The position numbers and the translations under genes are program-made. A DNA stretch of 64,000 nt from CAWIXB01 sp963839955 (GTDB lineage Bacteria > Actinomycetota > Actinomycetes > JACCUZ01), in contig CAWIXB010000001.1 in assembly GCA_963839955.1 (NCBI GenBank), forward strand, positions 372,001 through 436,000, given 5' to 3'. The first letter of the stretch is position 1. Every line of letters starts with the position of its first letter. Shown here in pieces: positions 40,486-48,260 of this stretch. The notes below the pieces were generated by a model. That model was given only the letters and a program-made list of their open reading frames with translations. It was not told the DNA's origin and made no database searches.

Positions 40486-41840
40486 GCCGGGCTGCCTTCC
40501 GAGCCTCCGTTGCGAGAACCACCGACCGCGATCCCGAGGGACTCGGCCAGCAACTCGTGGAGGTCGACGACGTCGATGCTCGCTGCCTTGCCCGCCTCGC
40601 CGAGCGGCCGCTCGGACCAGGGGCACGCGCTCACCAGGGTGTCCACCTCGAGCGCGGCCGCCTTCTCGAGCCGGCCGGCCGAGATCGCGGCGGTGAGCTC
40701 GGGCTTCTCGACCGGGAGCCCGCCACCGCCGCCGGAGCAGTACGACCACTGCGTCACCCGGTCCACGTCGGTGAAGTCGAGTCCCGGGATCGAGCGCAGG
40801 ATCTCGCGGGGCTCCTTCCAGATGCCCTTGCGCTTGTTGAGCCGACAAGGGTCGTGGTAGGTGATCGTCCGCTCGATGGGCACCGACGGGGTCAGCTTCC
40901 CCTCCCGGATCAGCTGGGCGAACAGCTCCACGACGAGGACGACCTCGATGTCGAAGTCGGCGCCGAAGTACTTCGGGTAGTCCTCGGTGAACGAGATGTA
41001 GTCGTGCGGGTCGAGCACCAGCACCCGTCTGGTGCCGGTGGAGCGCCAGTTGTCGAGGTTGTGCTGGGCGAAGCGCTTTGCCTGGTCGACGTACCCCATC
41101 TCCGCGGCAGGGCCTCCGCAGCACCACTGCTCGCCCATCAGCCCGAACTCGTAGCCCGCCAGCTGCAGGACCTGGGCGACTGCGCGGGGGACTGAGGTGC
41201 GGTAGAACGCCGCCTCGCAGTCGACGAACAACACTGTCTCGCCGCCGATCGGGAGGTCGAGCCCGTCGGACCAGTCGCGTACGTGCTCCTGGCTCACCGA
41301 AGTCTCGCCCAGCACGGGCTCGTGGGTGCGTTCGTCGGTGCGCTCGTTCCACGACCGCCACTCCGGCTGGTGCACTCCGCTCTCGACGGCGAACGCGCGC
41401 ACCGCCTTGACCACGTCGACGGTGCGAGTCCGAAATCGGTAGAAATCGCCCGTGAAGAGCGTGTTGGGGCAGCGGAGCTCACAGGCACCGCACTGGGTGC
41501 AGTTGACGTAGTCGGAGGCAATCTCCTCGATCGTCATCTCGCCCCTGTCCATCGCCACGACGTTGGCGTGGAAGGCAGTCGGCGTCCACGACTCGTTGCG
41601 GGTCACCTGCATCACCGGGCAGACCTCGCGGCAGAACTTGTGGCCGGAGGAGAAGCAGTTGTACGACGCGTTGCGCCACTGCTCGGTGAACTCCTCGGTC
41701 GGAGTCGGCTCGGCCGGCAGCTCGTGCGCGCGGGCGATCTCGTCGGGGATGGCGGCCAGCTCTTCCGGATTGTCACGCATGCCGGGAGTGAACGGCACCG
41801 ACACCGGGTCCGATGCACCCTGCCGGTCCAGCTGGGTCAT
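40482..41840 (-). CDS. Fe-S protein with CCG domains (GlcF/HdrD-like)
   Basis: A 452-residue (Fe-S)-binding, heterodisulfide-reductase-like protein. One full 4Fe-4S site is CTQCGACELRCP (Cys114, 117, 120, 124). The other cluster site is atypical (NCFSSGHKFCREVCP; Cys62, His67, Cys70, Cys74) and lacks the usual CxxC start. Two CCG-type motifs follow: WCCGG (about 238) and YCSGGGGG (about 375), the latter with the first Cys missing. It presumably passes electrons from the FAD oxidase to a quinone or other acceptor. GGGAGG is six bases before ATG 41840. Confidence 0.86.
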   Translation of the reverse strand: MTQLDRQGASDPVSVPFTPGMRDNPEELAAIPDEIARAHELPAEPTPTEEFTEQWRNASYNCFSSGHKFCREVCPVMQVTRNESWTPTAFHANVVAMDRGEMTIEEIASDYVNCTQCGACELRCPNTLFTGDFYRFRTRTVDVVKAVRAFAVESGVHQPEWRSWNERTDERTHEPVLGETSVSQEHVRDWSDGLDLPIGGETVLFVDCEAAFYRTSVPRAVAQVLQLAGYEFGLMGEQWCCGGPAAEMGYVDQAKRFAQHNLDNWRSTGTRRVLVLDPHDYISFTEDYPKYFGADFDIEVVLVVELFAQLIREGKLTPSVPIERTITYHDPCRLNKRKGIWKEPREILRSIPGLDFTDVDRVTQWSYCSGGGGGLPVEKPELTAAISAGRLEKAAALEVDTLVSACPWSERPLGEAGKAASIDVVDLHELLAESLGIAVGGSRNGGSEGSPA

Positions 41841-41929
41841 GCGAAGCCTCCCGCCAGACGACCGTGACGCAGGTCAGAGTCTCTGCAAGATATGGCTCCC
41901 GACTTCGTGCCACAAGAGATCGGGGCTGC

Positions 41930-42400
41930 TCACAGCCAGCGACGAACCCGCCGCCTGTAGTCGTCGTACGGCGCACCGAACCGCTCGTGCAGGAACCGCT
42001 CCTCGGGGTGGATCGCGCCCCAGAGGACGAGCAGCACCGCGGCCGGGAACAGCACGAGCCCCCAGAACGTGGGAGCCAGCAACGCCAGCCCGAGGTAGAG
42101 CGCGAGCAGGCCGACGTACAACGGGTTGCGGGAGAGGCGGTACGGCCCCTGCTCGATGATCGCGTGCGTCACCTGCCCCGGCAGCAGCCCGGTCTCGTGC
42201 CGGCGGAACAGCCACAGCGACCAGCCGTTCCACCCGACGAAGGACAGCACCAGCGTCCAGCCGGGCGGAACCCGCCACCCGCCGAGGTCTACCGGGTCAC
42301 CCCAGCGCAGCGTGACCAGCCAGCCGACCAGTAGGGGCGCGCCGATCGCGACCGGCGGCCAGAGCCGGAACGCGACGGTTTCCTCGGAACCGCGCACCAT
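41930..42400 (-). CDS. ICMT-like membrane methyltransferase, paralog
   Basis: A 156-residue membrane protein with about four hydrophobic segments and the ICMT/PEMT signature (GPYRLSRNPLYVGLLALY at about 88-105; ERFLHERFGAPYDDYRRRV near the end). It is of the same type as 16022-16498. Target unknown. ATG 42400 gives a family-like N terminus; no strong ribosome-binding site is seen. Confidence 0.78.
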   Translation of the reverse strand: MVRGSEETVAFRLWPPVAIGAPLLVGWLVTLRWGDPVDLGGWRVPPGWTLVLSFVGWNGWSLWLFRRHETGLLPGQVTHAIIEQGPYRLSRNPLYVGLLALYLGLALLAPTFWGLVLFPAAVLLVLWGAIHPEERFLHERFGAPYDDYRRRVRRWL

Positions 42401-42441
42401 GCCCGCATTGTCGCGGGTGGCGGCAATTCGCCAGAAGAATT

Positions 42442-42969
42442 TCAGAGCTTCTCGGCCAACCTCTCCAGCATCGTCGTGTTCCGTGCCGTTGTCGGATTGT
42501 CGGGCAGCGCCTGGCTCCACCGCCTCGGCCCGAGACTTGTCTCGGTTGACTTCGAGCGAATAAGCCAGTGCACGTCACGGCCGCGAACCACCACCACGTC
42601 GTGCTCGTTGGTAAGCGACTCAACGGCCCTCTTCCCCGCGGCGGTAAGCCGGGTCAGGGGAAGCAGCGCGAAATGCGTGTGCCCAGCCGCGATGACACCG
42701 AACGGCTTCTCGGTGGCGAGAGCCTTCACCTGCCGCGCGGTGCGTACGAACGTCGTGAGCTCGAACCCGAACGTGTCCTCCAGCGCCGAGCGGATTGCGG
42801 CTTCGTGGTCTGCTGCGCTTCCGCCGGCGCTGAACAGCAGATTCCCGCTGTTCACGTAACTGCTGACCTCGTCGTAGCCGAGCTCTTCCAAGACCGTCCG
42901 GGCGGTGGCCATCGGCACCCTGCGCTTGCCCAGGTTCACTGCACGGAGAAATGCTACGAAGCGCGCCAC
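42442..42969 (-). CDS. DUF1697 protein
   Basis: A 175-residue member of DUF1697: VAFLRAVNLGKRRVPM and LGYDEVSSYVNSGNLLFSAG are the conserved blocks. Function unknown. Start GTG 42969 is where the family begins. It runs leftwards, separated by 41 bp from the methyltransferase-like gene downstream. Confidence 0.86.
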   Translation of the reverse strand: MARFVAFLRAVNLGKRRVPMATARTVLEELGYDEVSSYVNSGNLLFSAGGSAADHEAAIRSALEDTFGFELTTFVRTARQVKALATEKPFGVIAAGHTHFALLPLTRLTAAGKRAVESLTNEHDVVVVRGRDVHWLIRSKSTETSLGPRRWSQALPDNPTTARNTTMLERLAEKL

Positions 42970-43033
42970 TGCCCGATGCCACCACGGATCGCGCTCGGCG
43001 ACAACCTGGCGAGCCACCAGTTAGCGTGGCTCC

Positions 43034-43612
43034 GTGAGCATCGCGGTCAAGCCCGCCACCTTGGCAAGATTCGACGACGTCGCCACGATGCTTGGGCCCA
43101 AGAACCCCGAGTCGTCTGTGTGCTGGTGCCTGAGCCATCGCGTCGATTCGAAGACCAACCAGGAGCTCGTGGGACCTGCTCGGGGCGGGTACGTCCGGAA
43201 GCTCTGCGGCCGTAAGGTCGCGCCGGGCGTCCTGGCCTACGAGGGGGCCGAGGTTGTCGGGTGGGCTGCGGTCGCGCCTCGATCGGAGCTGCCCTTCGCA
43301 CGGTCCAGGAAGATCCCCCACATCGATCAGTTGCCCGTCTGGTCGGTGTGGTGCATCCGAGTTCGTCCCGGCCACCGCGGCAAGGGGATCTCGCACGCTT
43401 TGCTCGACGGTGCCGTCGCCTACGCGCGGTCACGCGGTGCGCCGACGGTCGAGGGGTATCCCGTGGACAACAAGGGCAAGAAGGTGGACCCCACCATGGC
43501 CTACGTGGGCACGCGCAGGCTCTTTGAACGAGCAGGCTTCACCAAGGCCTCTGACACGGACGCGGTCTCCGGTGGATTCCCACGCGTCGTCATGCGGCTT
43601 GACCTGCACTGA
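43034..43612 (+). CDS. GNAT N-acetyltransferase
   Basis: A 192-residue GNAT-fold protein with acetyl-CoA-binding segment CIRVRPGHRGKGISHALLDG (about 107-126) and a C-terminal RRLFERAGF block. An early CWCLSH (about 30-35) is shared with a group of uncharacterised actinobacterial GNATs. Start GTG 43034. Divergent from DUF1697. Confidence 0.85.
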   Translation: MSIAVKPATLARFDDVATMLGPKNPESSVCWCLSHRVDSKTNQELVGPARGGYVRKLCGRKVAPGVLAYEGAEVVGWAAVAPRSELPFARSRKIPHIDQLPVWSVWCIRVRPGHRGKGISHALLDGAVAYARSRGAPTVEGYPVDNKGKKVDPTMAYVGTRRLFERAGFTKASDTDAVSGGFPRVVMRLDLH

Positions 43613-43638
43613 CAGGGTTGCTTCGAACCGCCAGGCGA

Positions 43639-44457
43639 CTACAGGAACCGCTTGAGGAACGCCTGGGTTCGCGGGCTCTTGGGGCGCTCCAGTACCTCGG
43701 ACGGCGGCCCGGTCTCGACGACGACGCCGTCGTCCATGAACACCACCCGGTCGGCCGCCTGCCTGGCGAAGCCGACCTCGTGCGTGACGACGACCATGGT
43801 GAGCCCGGCCGCCGCCAGGGCGGCCATCGTCGAGAGCACCTCGCCGACGAGCTCGGGGTCGAGCGCCGACGTCGGCTCGTCGAAGAGCATGAGCTTCGGC
43901 CGCATCGCCAGGGCGCGGGCGATCGCGACCCGTTGCTGCTGACCACCGGAGAGGTGGCGCGGGTAGGAGTCGGCCTTGTCGGCGACCCCGACCTCGGCGA
44001 GCAGTTCCCGGGCCCTTGCGTTGGCCGATGACCGCGACTCACCGAGCACCCCGACTGGCGCCTCGCTGACGTTCTGCAGCGCGGTGAGATGCGGGAAGAG
44101 ATTGAACTGCTGGAACACCATGCCGACGGCACGACGCTGACGGGCGATGCCGCGGTCCTGCAGGTGATGGAGCCGACCGCCCCGCTCCTCATATCCGATG
44201 TAGCTGCCGTCGACCTCGATGGACCCGCTGTCGAGGCGCTCCAGATGGTTGATGCAGCGCAGGAAGGTCGACTTGCCCGAACCCGAAGGGCCCATCAGCA
44301 CGACGACCTCACCGGGCCACACGTCGAGGTCGATGCCCTTGAGCACCTCGAGGTGACCGAAATGCTTGCGGACTCCCCGGGCGCGCAGGAGCGGCTCGTC
44401 GGAGCGTGCACCACCCTGCTGCTCGGTTGCCGTGGTCGTGGACGTCTGAGGACTCAT
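43639..44457 (-). CDS. polar amino-acid-type ABC ATPase
   Basis: A 272-residue ABC ATPase of the GlnQ/HisP group. Walker A is MGPSGSGKST (55-64), the signature LSGGQQQRVAIARAL follows, and Walker B is KLMLFDEPTSALDPE. A 13-residue insertion (SYIGYEERGGRLHHL region) sits between Walker A and the Q-loop. It overlaps the permease stop by 4 bp (ATGA) and energises import with the binding protein at 45395. Confidence 0.92.
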   Translation of the reverse strand: MSPQTSTTTATEQQGGARSDEPLLRARGVRKHFGHLEVLKGIDLDVWPGEVVVLMGPSGSGKSTFLRCINHLERLDSGSIEVDGSYIGYEERGGRLHHLQDRGIARQRRAVGMVFQQFNLFPHLTALQNVSEAPVGVLGESRSSANARARELLAEVGVADKADSYPRHLSGGQQQRVAIARALAMRPKLMLFDEPTSALDPELVGEVLSTMAALAAAGLTMVVVTHEVGFARQAADRVVFMDDGVVVETGPPSEVLERPKSPRTQAFLKRFL

Positions 44458-45398
44458 GCGTGCGTCTCCACGGTCGGGCCTCCCGGTGGGGGCGTGCGAC
44501 GGATGCGCAACGAGTCGAGGAACGACGTCGGTGCGTTGCGGGTGGCACCTCGGGCGTAGTGGCGCTCGATGAACGACTGCCCGACGTACAGGATGGACGT
44601 CACGACGAGGTACCAGATGCACGCGACGATGAGCAACGGGATCGTCTCGAACGTCCGGTTGTAGATCGCCTGGACGGTGTAGAGCATGTCGGCGAGTGCG
44701 ATGACGCTCACCAGCGACGTCGCCTTCACCATGCTGATGACCTGGCTGCCCGTCGGCGGCACGATGAAGCGCATGGCCTGCGGCAGCACGATGCGCCGCA
44801 GCGTGCGGGTGCGTGCCATGCCGACGGCCTGGGCGGCTTCGGTCTGGCCGGGGTCGACGGAGAGCAATCCGCCCCTGATGATCTCGGCCATGTAGGCGGC
44901 CTCGTTCAGACCCAGCCCGAGGATGGCCGCGAGCATCGGGGTGATGAGCGAGTTGGTGTCCCAGCTGACGAACTCCGGCCCGAACGGGATGCCTATCGAC
45001 ACGTGAGGCAGGAGGGCCGAGAGGTTGAACCAGAAGATGAGCTGTACCAGTGCGGGCGTCCCGCGGAAGAACCACACGTAGAGGCCGCAGAGGCTCTTCA
45101 CGAGAGGGTTCTGCGAGAGCCGGCCGACGGCGACGACGACGCCCAGCGCGACGCCGATGGTCATCGCGACCACCGTGAGCAGGAGTGTGGTGCCGAGCCC
45201 CCTCATGATCGACCGGGCGTTGATGTAGCTGAGCACGACGTCCCACTCGAAGTTGGGGTTCGTCGCGAGCAGGTGCACCAGCTGGGCTGCCACCACCAGG
45301 ACGGCTGCGCTGGCGAGCCACCGACCCGGGTGCCGGTCCGGCACCGCCCGGGCGACGTCGACCGCGACCGGCCTCTCGGTGGTGGTCGTGGTCGTCAC
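44454..45398 (-). CDS. polar amino-acid-type ABC permease
   Basis: A 314-residue permease of the HisM/GlnP family: five or six transmembrane segments and the EAA-type loop EAAQAVGMARTRTLRRIVLP (about 189-208), with WFFRGTPALVQLIF (about 105-118). Homodimerisation is usual for single-gene members. GTG 45398 overlaps the binding-protein stop (GTGA). Confidence 0.92.
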   Translation of the reverse strand: MTTTTTTERPVAVDVARAVPDRHPGRWLASAAVLVVAAQLVHLLATNPNFEWDVVLSYINARSIMRGLGTTLLLTVVAMTIGVALGVVVAVGRLSQNPLVKSLCGLYVWFFRGTPALVQLIFWFNLSALLPHVSIGIPFGPEFVSWDTNSLITPMLAAILGLGLNEAAYMAEIIRGGLLSVDPGQTEAAQAVGMARTRTLRRIVLPQAMRFIVPPTGSQVISMVKATSLVSVIALADMLYTVQAIYNRTFETIPLLIVACIWYLVVTSILYVGQSFIERHYARGATRNAPTSFLDSLRIRRTPPPGGPTVETHA

Positions 45399-46318
45399 GA
45401 GTTCTTCCCGAGGTTGATGTCAGGCGCCTCGATCATGTTCTTCTCGAGGTCCCACTTCTTCATGATCCCCTCGTAGGTGCCGTTCTCGAACAGCTTCTGG
45501 AAAGCCTTCAGGAGCACGTCACGAAGGGGCGAGTCCTTGGGCACGACGGCGCCCTGGAAAAGATCCTCGAAGCCGTTTTTCGACTCTGTGCCCGCGAGCT
45601 CCAGCTTGCCGTTCGAGTGCTCGGCGAAGTAGTTCAGGGGCGCCCGCGAGGAGAAGAACGCGTCCGACCGTCCGGACGAGACGGCCAGGATCGACGTCGG
45701 CTGGTCCTTGAACGACTGGACCTTGACGGCCGGCTTGCCGGACTTCGTGCACTTCGCAGACTGGCCCTTGATGACCTCCTCGGCGGATCCGCCCGCCTGG
45801 ACGGCGATGCGCAGTCCGCAGGTCGTCTCGACCGACTCGATGTTCTTGGGGTTGCCCTTCGGCACGGCGAAGACGACGAACTCCTGCACCCAGTCGACGA
45901 AGTCGTGGTCGACCTCGCGGTCGGCGAAGTCGCCGATCGGACCCAGCGCCAGGTCGTAGCGGCCGGCCTGGATGCCGGTCAGTACACCGGGGAGGCCCTC
46001 AACCGGGACCTCGCGCACCTTGATGCCGAGCAGGTTGCCGATGGCCTGTCCCATGTCGACCGTGGCGCCCTCGATCTTCCGAGCGTCGCCCGCGCTGCTG
46101 ATCGTGTACGGCGGGAACGACCCGCCGTCGACCGAGACGAGCGCGCCCTTGTCGCGGATGCTGGCCGGCAACGCCGAGCGGAGTTCCTTGTCGACCTTCA
46201 GCGCTTGCACAGACGAATCGTCAGTGGCCTGCTGCGCCTGCTTGGGGTCGTCGGCGCACGAAGTGGCCAGCAGGCAGGTGGCCAGCAGGGCGGTCGTGAT
46301 CTTCCAGGTGGTGCGCAT
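45395..46318 (-). CDS. ABC substrate-binding lipoprotein (polar amino-acid type)
   Basis: A 307-residue lipoprotein (signal to about residue 20, lipobox LATSC) of the amino-acid-binding SBP family 3: VDGGSFPPYTISS, ALGPIGDFADREVDHDFVD and GTYEGIMKKWDL are typical. Two starts are possible; ATG 46318 is preferred for the GGGAG six bases ahead, which itself lies in an upstream ATG (46330) that overlaps the nitrilase stop. The ligand is likely a charged or amide-containing compound. Confidence 0.88.
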   Translation of the reverse strand: MRTTWKITTALLATCLLATSCADDPKQAQQATDDSSVQALKVDKELRSALPASIRDKGALVSVDGGSFPPYTISSAGDARKIEGATVDMGQAIGNLLGIKVREVPVEGLPGVLTGIQAGRYDLALGPIGDFADREVDHDFVDWVQEFVVFAVPKGNPKNIESVETTCGLRIAVQAGGSAEEVIKGQSAKCTKSGKPAVKVQSFKDQPTSILAVSSGRSDAFFSSRAPLNYFAEHSNGKLELAGTESKNGFEDLFQGAVVPKDSPLRDVLLKAFQKLFENGTYEGIMKKWDLEKNMIEAPDINLGKNS

Positions 46319-46329
46319 CGGTGCTCCCA

Positions 46330-47184
46330 TCAGCGGGTCCCAGAGAGGGCGGGGGTCGAGGTCGGGGTCACGGTGGAAGGGGCCGCCGGTGGCGGAAGGG
46401 TCTCGGGATCGACCCGGAACCGTCGGTTGGCGAGGACGGGCAGTCGGTCACGGGCGAACGCGACACGGTCGGTGTCGAGCTCGGTGACGAGCAGAGCCGG
46501 TTCCTCACCGGCCCCGGCAACGGTGACGCCCAGCGGGTCGACCACCATGCTGCGGCCGATGTTGCGAGCGCCGCACTCGCCGGCTGCGGCGACGTACACG
46601 GTGTTCTCGACCGCGCGCGCCGACACGAGCAGTTGCCAGTGCCATTCCTTGAGCGGGCCCTTGACCCAGGCCGCCGGCAGCAGGAGCAGGTCGGCGCCGG
46701 CGACGGCGAGCAGCCGCGCCAGTTCCGGAAAGCGGACGTCGTAGCACGTCATGAGCCCCACTCGCAGCCCCGCGCAGTCAAACAGTGGCGGCACGTCGTC
46801 GGCGGCTTTGACGTTGTCGGACTCCCGCGACTCGAACGCGTCGTACAGGTGCAGCTTGCGGTAATGCGTCACAAGCTCACCGTTCTTGACGACGACGAGC
46901 GTGTTGTACGCGCGGCCGTCCGGCGCCGGCTCGTGTACGCCGAGCACCACCGTGACGTGCCGCCCCTCGGTCGCCTCTCGGATGCCGTTGACGAACGGTC
47001 CGTCGAGCGGTTGCGCGGCCGCGCGCAATCGGGAGAAGTCATCGGTGAACCGCGCCAGCACGCCCTCGGGCAGGACGAGCAGGTCGGCACCCGCGTTCTC
47101 GGCGCGCGCGACGAGGTCGGTGCAGGCGGCGAGGTTCTCGGTCCACTCGGGGCTGGCGGCCAGCTGTCCGACCGCGAGTCGCAT
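46330..47184 (-). CDS. carbon-nitrogen (nitrilase-family) hydrolase
   Basis: A 284-residue nitrilase-superfamily amidohydrolase with the catalytic triad visible: Glu40 (LVLPEGVLA), Lys110 (HYRKLHLYD) and Cys147 (LMTCYDVRFPE). Members cleave amides, omega-amides or N-carbamoyl groups. Being embedded in a transporter operon, it may process the imported compound. ATG 47184 has GGGAG ahead of it, in the same layout as the next junction. Confidence 0.9.
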   Translation of the reverse strand: MRLAVGQLAASPEWTENLAACTDLVARAENAGADLLVLPEGVLARFTDDFSRLRAAAQPLDGPFVNGIREATEGRHVTVVLGVHEPAPDGRAYNTLVVVKNGELVTHYRKLHLYDAFESRESDNVKAADDVPPLFDCAGLRVGLMTCYDVRFPELARLLAVAGADLLLLPAAWVKGPLKEWHWQLLVSARAVENTVYVAAAGECGARNIGRSMVVDPLGVTVAGAGEEPALLVTELDTDRVAFARDRLPVLANRRFRVDPETLPPPAAPSTVTPTSTPALSGTR

Positions 47185-47195
47185 GGTCGCTCCCA

Positions 47196-48167
47196 TCAGG
47201 CCACTCCTCGTGGGGCGTCGAAGTCGGCGAACAGCTCACTCGGTTCGGGTCGTCGCGTCGCGATGCCCTGCTCGGCGAGCTCGGTGCAGAACGCGGAGAC
47301 CATCGGCATAGCGCATTCGGAGTCGTAGGGGCTCCACGCACGCCCGGTCGTCTTTTCGACGAGGTCGATCTCCTTCAACAGCCAAGGCGTCGTGTCGGCG
47401 AGCTTGGTGCGTGCGGACCACCAGTGCGATCGCGACCGCTCGAGCACGTCGACGAGCTCGGCTGCCACGAACGGGTGGTGCTCGAGCACTGTCCGACGAA
47501 CGGTCATGAGATGGATGCCGGGCAGGAAGCCCGTCTGCGCGAAGTAGTCGATCTCGGCCGCCCGGTAGTCGTCGAGAAGGTGGCGCAGCGGGGCGCCGGG
47601 CTCGTGGAAGCCGGGCGGCATGAACGGCGTCATGATCGCGTCGAGGTCGCCGGAGAGCACCATCTCCACCAGCGCGCGGTCATCGGGCGTGCGGCCCACG
47701 TTCTGCGGCACCGCTACCGGTCCGATGCGGTCGCCGACCGGGTGATCGTCGAGGAGAGGGCCGACGTACCAGTCGATCTCGTCGATCCCGACACCGGCGG
47801 CGCGAACCAGAGCCCGCGTCCACGTGTTGCCCGAGTCAGGCCAGCCGGTGACTCCGACGCGCCGACCGCGCAGGTCGGCGAAGGCGTGCAAGGGGCTGTC
47901 GGCGCGGGTGAGCACACAGCGGTGCCGGAAGCCGCTCATCACGAACGCCGGGAGGCCGACCGTCGCCGTCTCACCCGCTAGGCGTGAGAGGGCATACCGC
48001 GCGAACGAGGTCTCCGCGACGTCGAAGCGATCGTCGGACTCGAGGTTCGGCGTCTGGTCGAGCCGGGTGACTTCGAGGTCGAAGGACCGCGCGCGCACGT
48101 CGCCGAGGACGAGGGGCGTCAGGTGGTCCCACGGACGAGCGCCGACGCGGATCACGGGACGGTTCAC
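47196..48167 (-). CDS. 4,5-dihydroxyphthalate decarboxylase-like (binding-protein-fold) protein
   Basis: A 323-residue protein with a periplasmic-binding-protein type II fold but no signal peptide. The block PLHAFADLRGRRVGVTGWPD, SGNTWTRALVRAAGV and DIDWYVGPL match 4,5-dihydroxyphthalate decarboxylases and their uncharacterised relatives, which are cytoplasmic enzymes of that fold. It opens the operon with nitrilase and ABC genes. Phthalate itself is not a natural fit with an amino-acid importer, so a different carboxylated or amide-bearing aromatic may be the substrate. Start GTG 48167 is the first codon in a family-like context; no strong ribosome-binding site. Confidence 0.72.
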   Translation of the reverse strand: MNRPVIRVGARPWDHLTPLVLGDVRARSFDLEVTRLDQTPNLESDDRFDVAETSFARYALSRLAGETATVGLPAFVMSGFRHRCVLTRADSPLHAFADLRGRRVGVTGWPDSGNTWTRALVRAAGVGIDEIDWYVGPLLDDHPVGDRIGPVAVPQNVGRTPDDRALVEMVLSGDLDAIMTPFMPPGFHEPGAPLRHLLDDYRAAEIDYFAQTGFLPGIHLMTVRRTVLEHHPFVAAELVDVLERSRSHWWSARTKLADTTPWLLKEIDLVEKTTGRAWSPYDSECAMPMVSAFCTELAEQGIATRRPEPSELFADFDAPRGVA

Positions 48168-48202
48168 GGGGAGGGAGCCTCTCCGGGTGGGGAGCCGTAC
48201 CA

Positions 48203-48217
48203 GACAAACCGTATGTC
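48203..48217. promoter_or_regulatory. candidate MocR-region operator
   Basis: GACAAACCGTATGTC, a 15-bp palindrome with one mismatched pair (GACAnACnGTnTGTC), in the 93-bp gap between the divergent mocR and decarboxylase-like genes. MocR proteins often bind two direct sites; I see one symmetric site. Confidence 0.4.
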
Positions 48218-48260
48218 CAGTAGATGTATCGGGCAAATCCGCTTTTGTTACTGTTCGAAC

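Noticed and set aside
38974..41361. 795-codon minus-strand frame as one fused protein
   Set aside because: Its first part is a wrong frame of the Fe-S gene; ATG 40485 in an ATGA overlap starts the FAD oxidase cleanly.
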